A stretch of DNA of 6,771 nt, from NCBI GenBank assembly GCA_017458025.1, contig JAFTGG010000249.1, positions 1 to 6,771 of the forward strand, in the 5' to 3' direction. The notes below the pieces were generated by a model that worked only from the letters and a program-made list of their open reading frames with translations, had not been told where the DNA came from and ran no database searches. Each line of letters starts with the position of its first letter. The first letter of the stretch is position 1. The translations under genes were made by a program, and so were the position numbers. This DNA is from Oscillospiraceae bacterium. Lineage in GTDB: Bacteria > Bacillota > Clostridia > Oscillospirales > Oscillospiraceae. Below, one piece after another: positions 5,025-6,771 of this stretch.

Positions 5025-6771
5025 ATGTATTTTGATTCGCGCAGCAATCGCTGTAAGACGCCCTACGGCGCGGTGAAGAGCGGCACGCAGGTGACGCTGA
5101 GCCTTTACACCGAGTCCTACGAGGCGGTGACGCGCGCGTTTGTCGTCGCCCACGGCGAGTTCGCCGACAGTTGGACGGAGACGGAGCTTCCCGCGCTCAA
5201 TATCGACGGACGCACGGTGTTTCGCGGCGTTTACACGGCGCCCGCCGACGGCGAGCTGGTGTGGTATCATTTTAAGCTGCATTGGCAGGACGGCGGCGAG
5301 TGCCGCTTCGGCAAGAACGGCTTCTGCCAGCCCCACGACGTGCAGTCGTGGCAACTGACTGTCTACGACGGCGAGACCAACACGCCGGAATGGTTTGGGC
5401 GCGGGATCTCCTACCAGATTTTCCCCGACCGCTTCCGCCGCGGCGTCAAGCGCAGCGTCGAGGGCATGGTCGGCGACCGCACGCTGCACGACTATTGGGG
5501 CGAGATGATGGAGTACCTGCCGAACGGGCAGGGCGAGATCACCTGCTCCGACTTTTTCGGCGGCGACCTCGCGGGCGTCACGGAAAAGCTGGAGTACATC
5601 AAGTCCCTCGGCGTGACGACAATTTATCTCAACCCGATCTTCGAGGCGGCGAGCAACCACCGCTACGACACGGCGGACTATCGCAGCATCGACCCGCTGC
5701 TCGGCGACGAGGACGACTTCCGCAGGCTCTGCGCCAAGGCGAAAGAGCTGGGGATCCACATCATTCTCGACGGCGTGTTCAACCACACCGGCTCGAACAG
5801 CGTGTATTTCAACGCCAAGGGCTTCTACCCCGCCGTCGGCGCGGCGCAGAGCGAGGATTCGCCGTACGCGAGCTGGTATCACTTCTCCCGCTTCCCCGAC
5901 GAGTATGACGCGTGGTGGGGCTTCAAGACGCTCCCCGCCATCGAGGAGAGCGATCCCGACTACATCGACTTCATCATCGAGGGCCAGGACAGCGTCGTGC
6001 GGCATTGGCTGCGCGCGGGCGCGTCCGGCTGGCGGCTCGACGTCGCCGACGAGCTGCCCGGCGCGTTTATCGAGCGCATTCGCCGCGTGATGGAGGAGGA
6101 GAACCCCGACAGCTACCTCATCGGCGAGGTCTGGGAGGACGGCTCGAACAAGGTCGCGTACTCCGTGCGCCGCAAGTACCTGCTGGGCCATCAGACCCAC
6201 GGCCTGATGAACTACCCGTTCCGCGACGCGATCCTGGGATATCTTCTCAACGGGAACGCCGCGATCTTCCGCGACGCGATGGAGACGATCCGCGAAAACT
6301 ATCCGCCCGCCGCGTTCTACGGCGCGATGAACTTCCTCTCGACCCACGATACCCCGCGCCTTTTGACGGTGCTGGGCTATTCGGGGCAGTGGCCGCAGAG
6401 CCGCGAGGAGCGCGCGCGCATGGTGCTCAACGCCAACGAAATTTACCACGGCATGCGCCGCCTGCGCCTCGCCGCGCTGGTGATGTACGCCTTCCCCGGC
6501 TCCCCCACCGTCTACTACGGCGACGAGGCGGGCATGCAGGGCTTCGAGGACCCGTTCAACCGCGGGACGTACCCGTGGAGCCGCGAAAACAAGTGGCTCA
6601 TTCAGTATTTCCAGCGCCTCGGCGCGCTGCGCAATTCTCGCGAATCGCTGCAAAGCGGCAGCATCGAGTATCTTCGCGCCGAGGGCGCGCTGCTGGCGTT
6701 CCGCCGCGTGGCGGGCAGCGAGCAGAGCGTCGCGGCGTGCAACGCCGGCGCGGAGCCGGCGAGCCTTGAGC
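5025..6771 (+). CDS. GH13 alpha-glucan hydrolase, neopullulanase/cyclomaltodextrinase-like (3' end outside window)
   Basis: The frame is open for 582 codons to the window end. There is no signal peptide, so it is probably a cytoplasmic enzyme that hydrolyses maltodextrins, cyclodextrins or pullulan fragments. Residues 1 to about 118 look like the beta-sandwich N-domain typical of this group. The catalytic barrel starts at EWFGRGISYQIFPDRF (122-137). GH13 motifs in order: SNHRYDTADY (210-219); region I DGVFNH (249-254); region V LPAIEE (303-308); region II GWRLDVADE (335-343) with nucleophile Asp339; region III IGEVWED (366-372) with acid/base Glu368; region IV STHDTPR (439-445) with transition-state Asp442; then PGSPTVYYGDEAGMQG. 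All three catalytic acids are present. From about residue 530 the C-terminal beta-domain begins and is cut by the window edge. Exact specificity cannot be read from sequence; region V differs from the MPKLN of classical cyclomaltodextrinases. It follows mrdA by 20 bases and is probably co-transcribed with it, an unexpected partner for wall genes. Confidence 0.93.
   Translation, partial: MYFDSRSNRCKTPYGAVKSGTQVTLSLYTESYEAVTRAFVVAHGEFADSWTETELPALNIDGRTVFRGVYTAPADGELVWYHFKLHWQDGGECRFGKNGFCQPHDVQSWQLTVYDGETNTPEWFGRGISYQIFPDRFRRGVKRSVEGMVGDRTLHDYWGEMMEYLPNGQGEITCSDFFGGDLAGVTEKLEYIKSLGVTTIYLNPIFEAASNHRYDTADYRSIDPLLGDEDDFRRLCAKAKELGIHIILDGVFNHTGSNSVYFNAKGFYPAVGAAQSEDSPYASWYHFSRFPDEYDAWWGFKTLPAIEESDPDYIDFIIEGQDSVVRHWLRAGASGWRLDVADELPGAFIERIRRVMEEENPDSYLIGEVWEDGSNKVAYSVRRKYLLGHQTHGLMNYPFRDAILGYLLNGNAAIFRDAMETIRENYPPAAFYGAMNFLSTHDTPRLLTVLGYSGQWPQSREERARMVLNANEIYHGMRRLRLAALVMYAFPGSPTVYYGDEAGMQGFEDPFNRGTYPWSRENKWLIQYFQRLGALRNSRESLQSGSIEYLRAEGALLAFRRVAGSEQSVAACNAGAEPASLE

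Noticed and set aside
4857..6653. Minus-strand open frame of 598 codons opposite the end of mrdA and the GH13 gene
   Set aside because: Same low-information Arg/Ala/Val composition; the plus strand carries complete GH13 motifs across the whole stretch.
5912..6769. Plus-strand open frame of 285 codons in another frame within the GH13 gene
   Set aside because: Arg/Pro-rich shadow frame with no family features; the GH13 frame is continuous through it with all catalytic motifs.

Overview
The window is a GC-rich stretch of ordinary bacterial chromosome. All genes lie on the plus strand, are tightly packed and are mostly preceded by strong Shine-Dalgarno sites. The gene set (U32 peptidase-family protein, Maf, MreC, MreD, a class B PBP2 and a GH13 glycosidase), the AGGAGG-type ribosome binding sites and the protein wording point to a Gram-positive, GC-rich member of the Clostridia, probably of the Oscillospiraceae type. 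That assignment is inferred from memory of family sequences, not from a search.

Layout: bases 1-827 hold the 3' end of a U32 family protein whose start lies outside the window. Bases 828-990 are a non-coding gap with a strong intrinsic terminator (hairpin 853-898 plus T6) and two further overlapping inverted repeats. A compact run follows: maf (991-1581), mreC (1594-2433, TTG start), mreD (2437-2943), mrdA/PBP2 (2959-5004) and a GH13 alpha-glucan hydrolase (5025 to beyond the window end). Gaps inside this run are 3 to 20 bases and I see no terminator in them, so the five genes are probably one operon. I found no convincing promoter before maf.

How the genes work together: MreC and MreD are membrane partners of the elongasome, and PBP2 is its transpeptidase; together they build lateral wall peptidoglycan. 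Maf is a nucleotide pyrophosphatase commonly found at the head of mre loci. The GH13 enzyme acts on maltodextrins and has no evident mechanistic link to wall synthesis.

I see no undescribed system. The points most worth checking are: a Thr in place of the usual Asn in the SxN motif of PBP2; apparent loss of the cysteines expected in the U32 C-terminal region; absence of mreB between maf and mreC; the glycosidase attached to the elongasome run; and the mutually exclusive hairpins upstream of maf.
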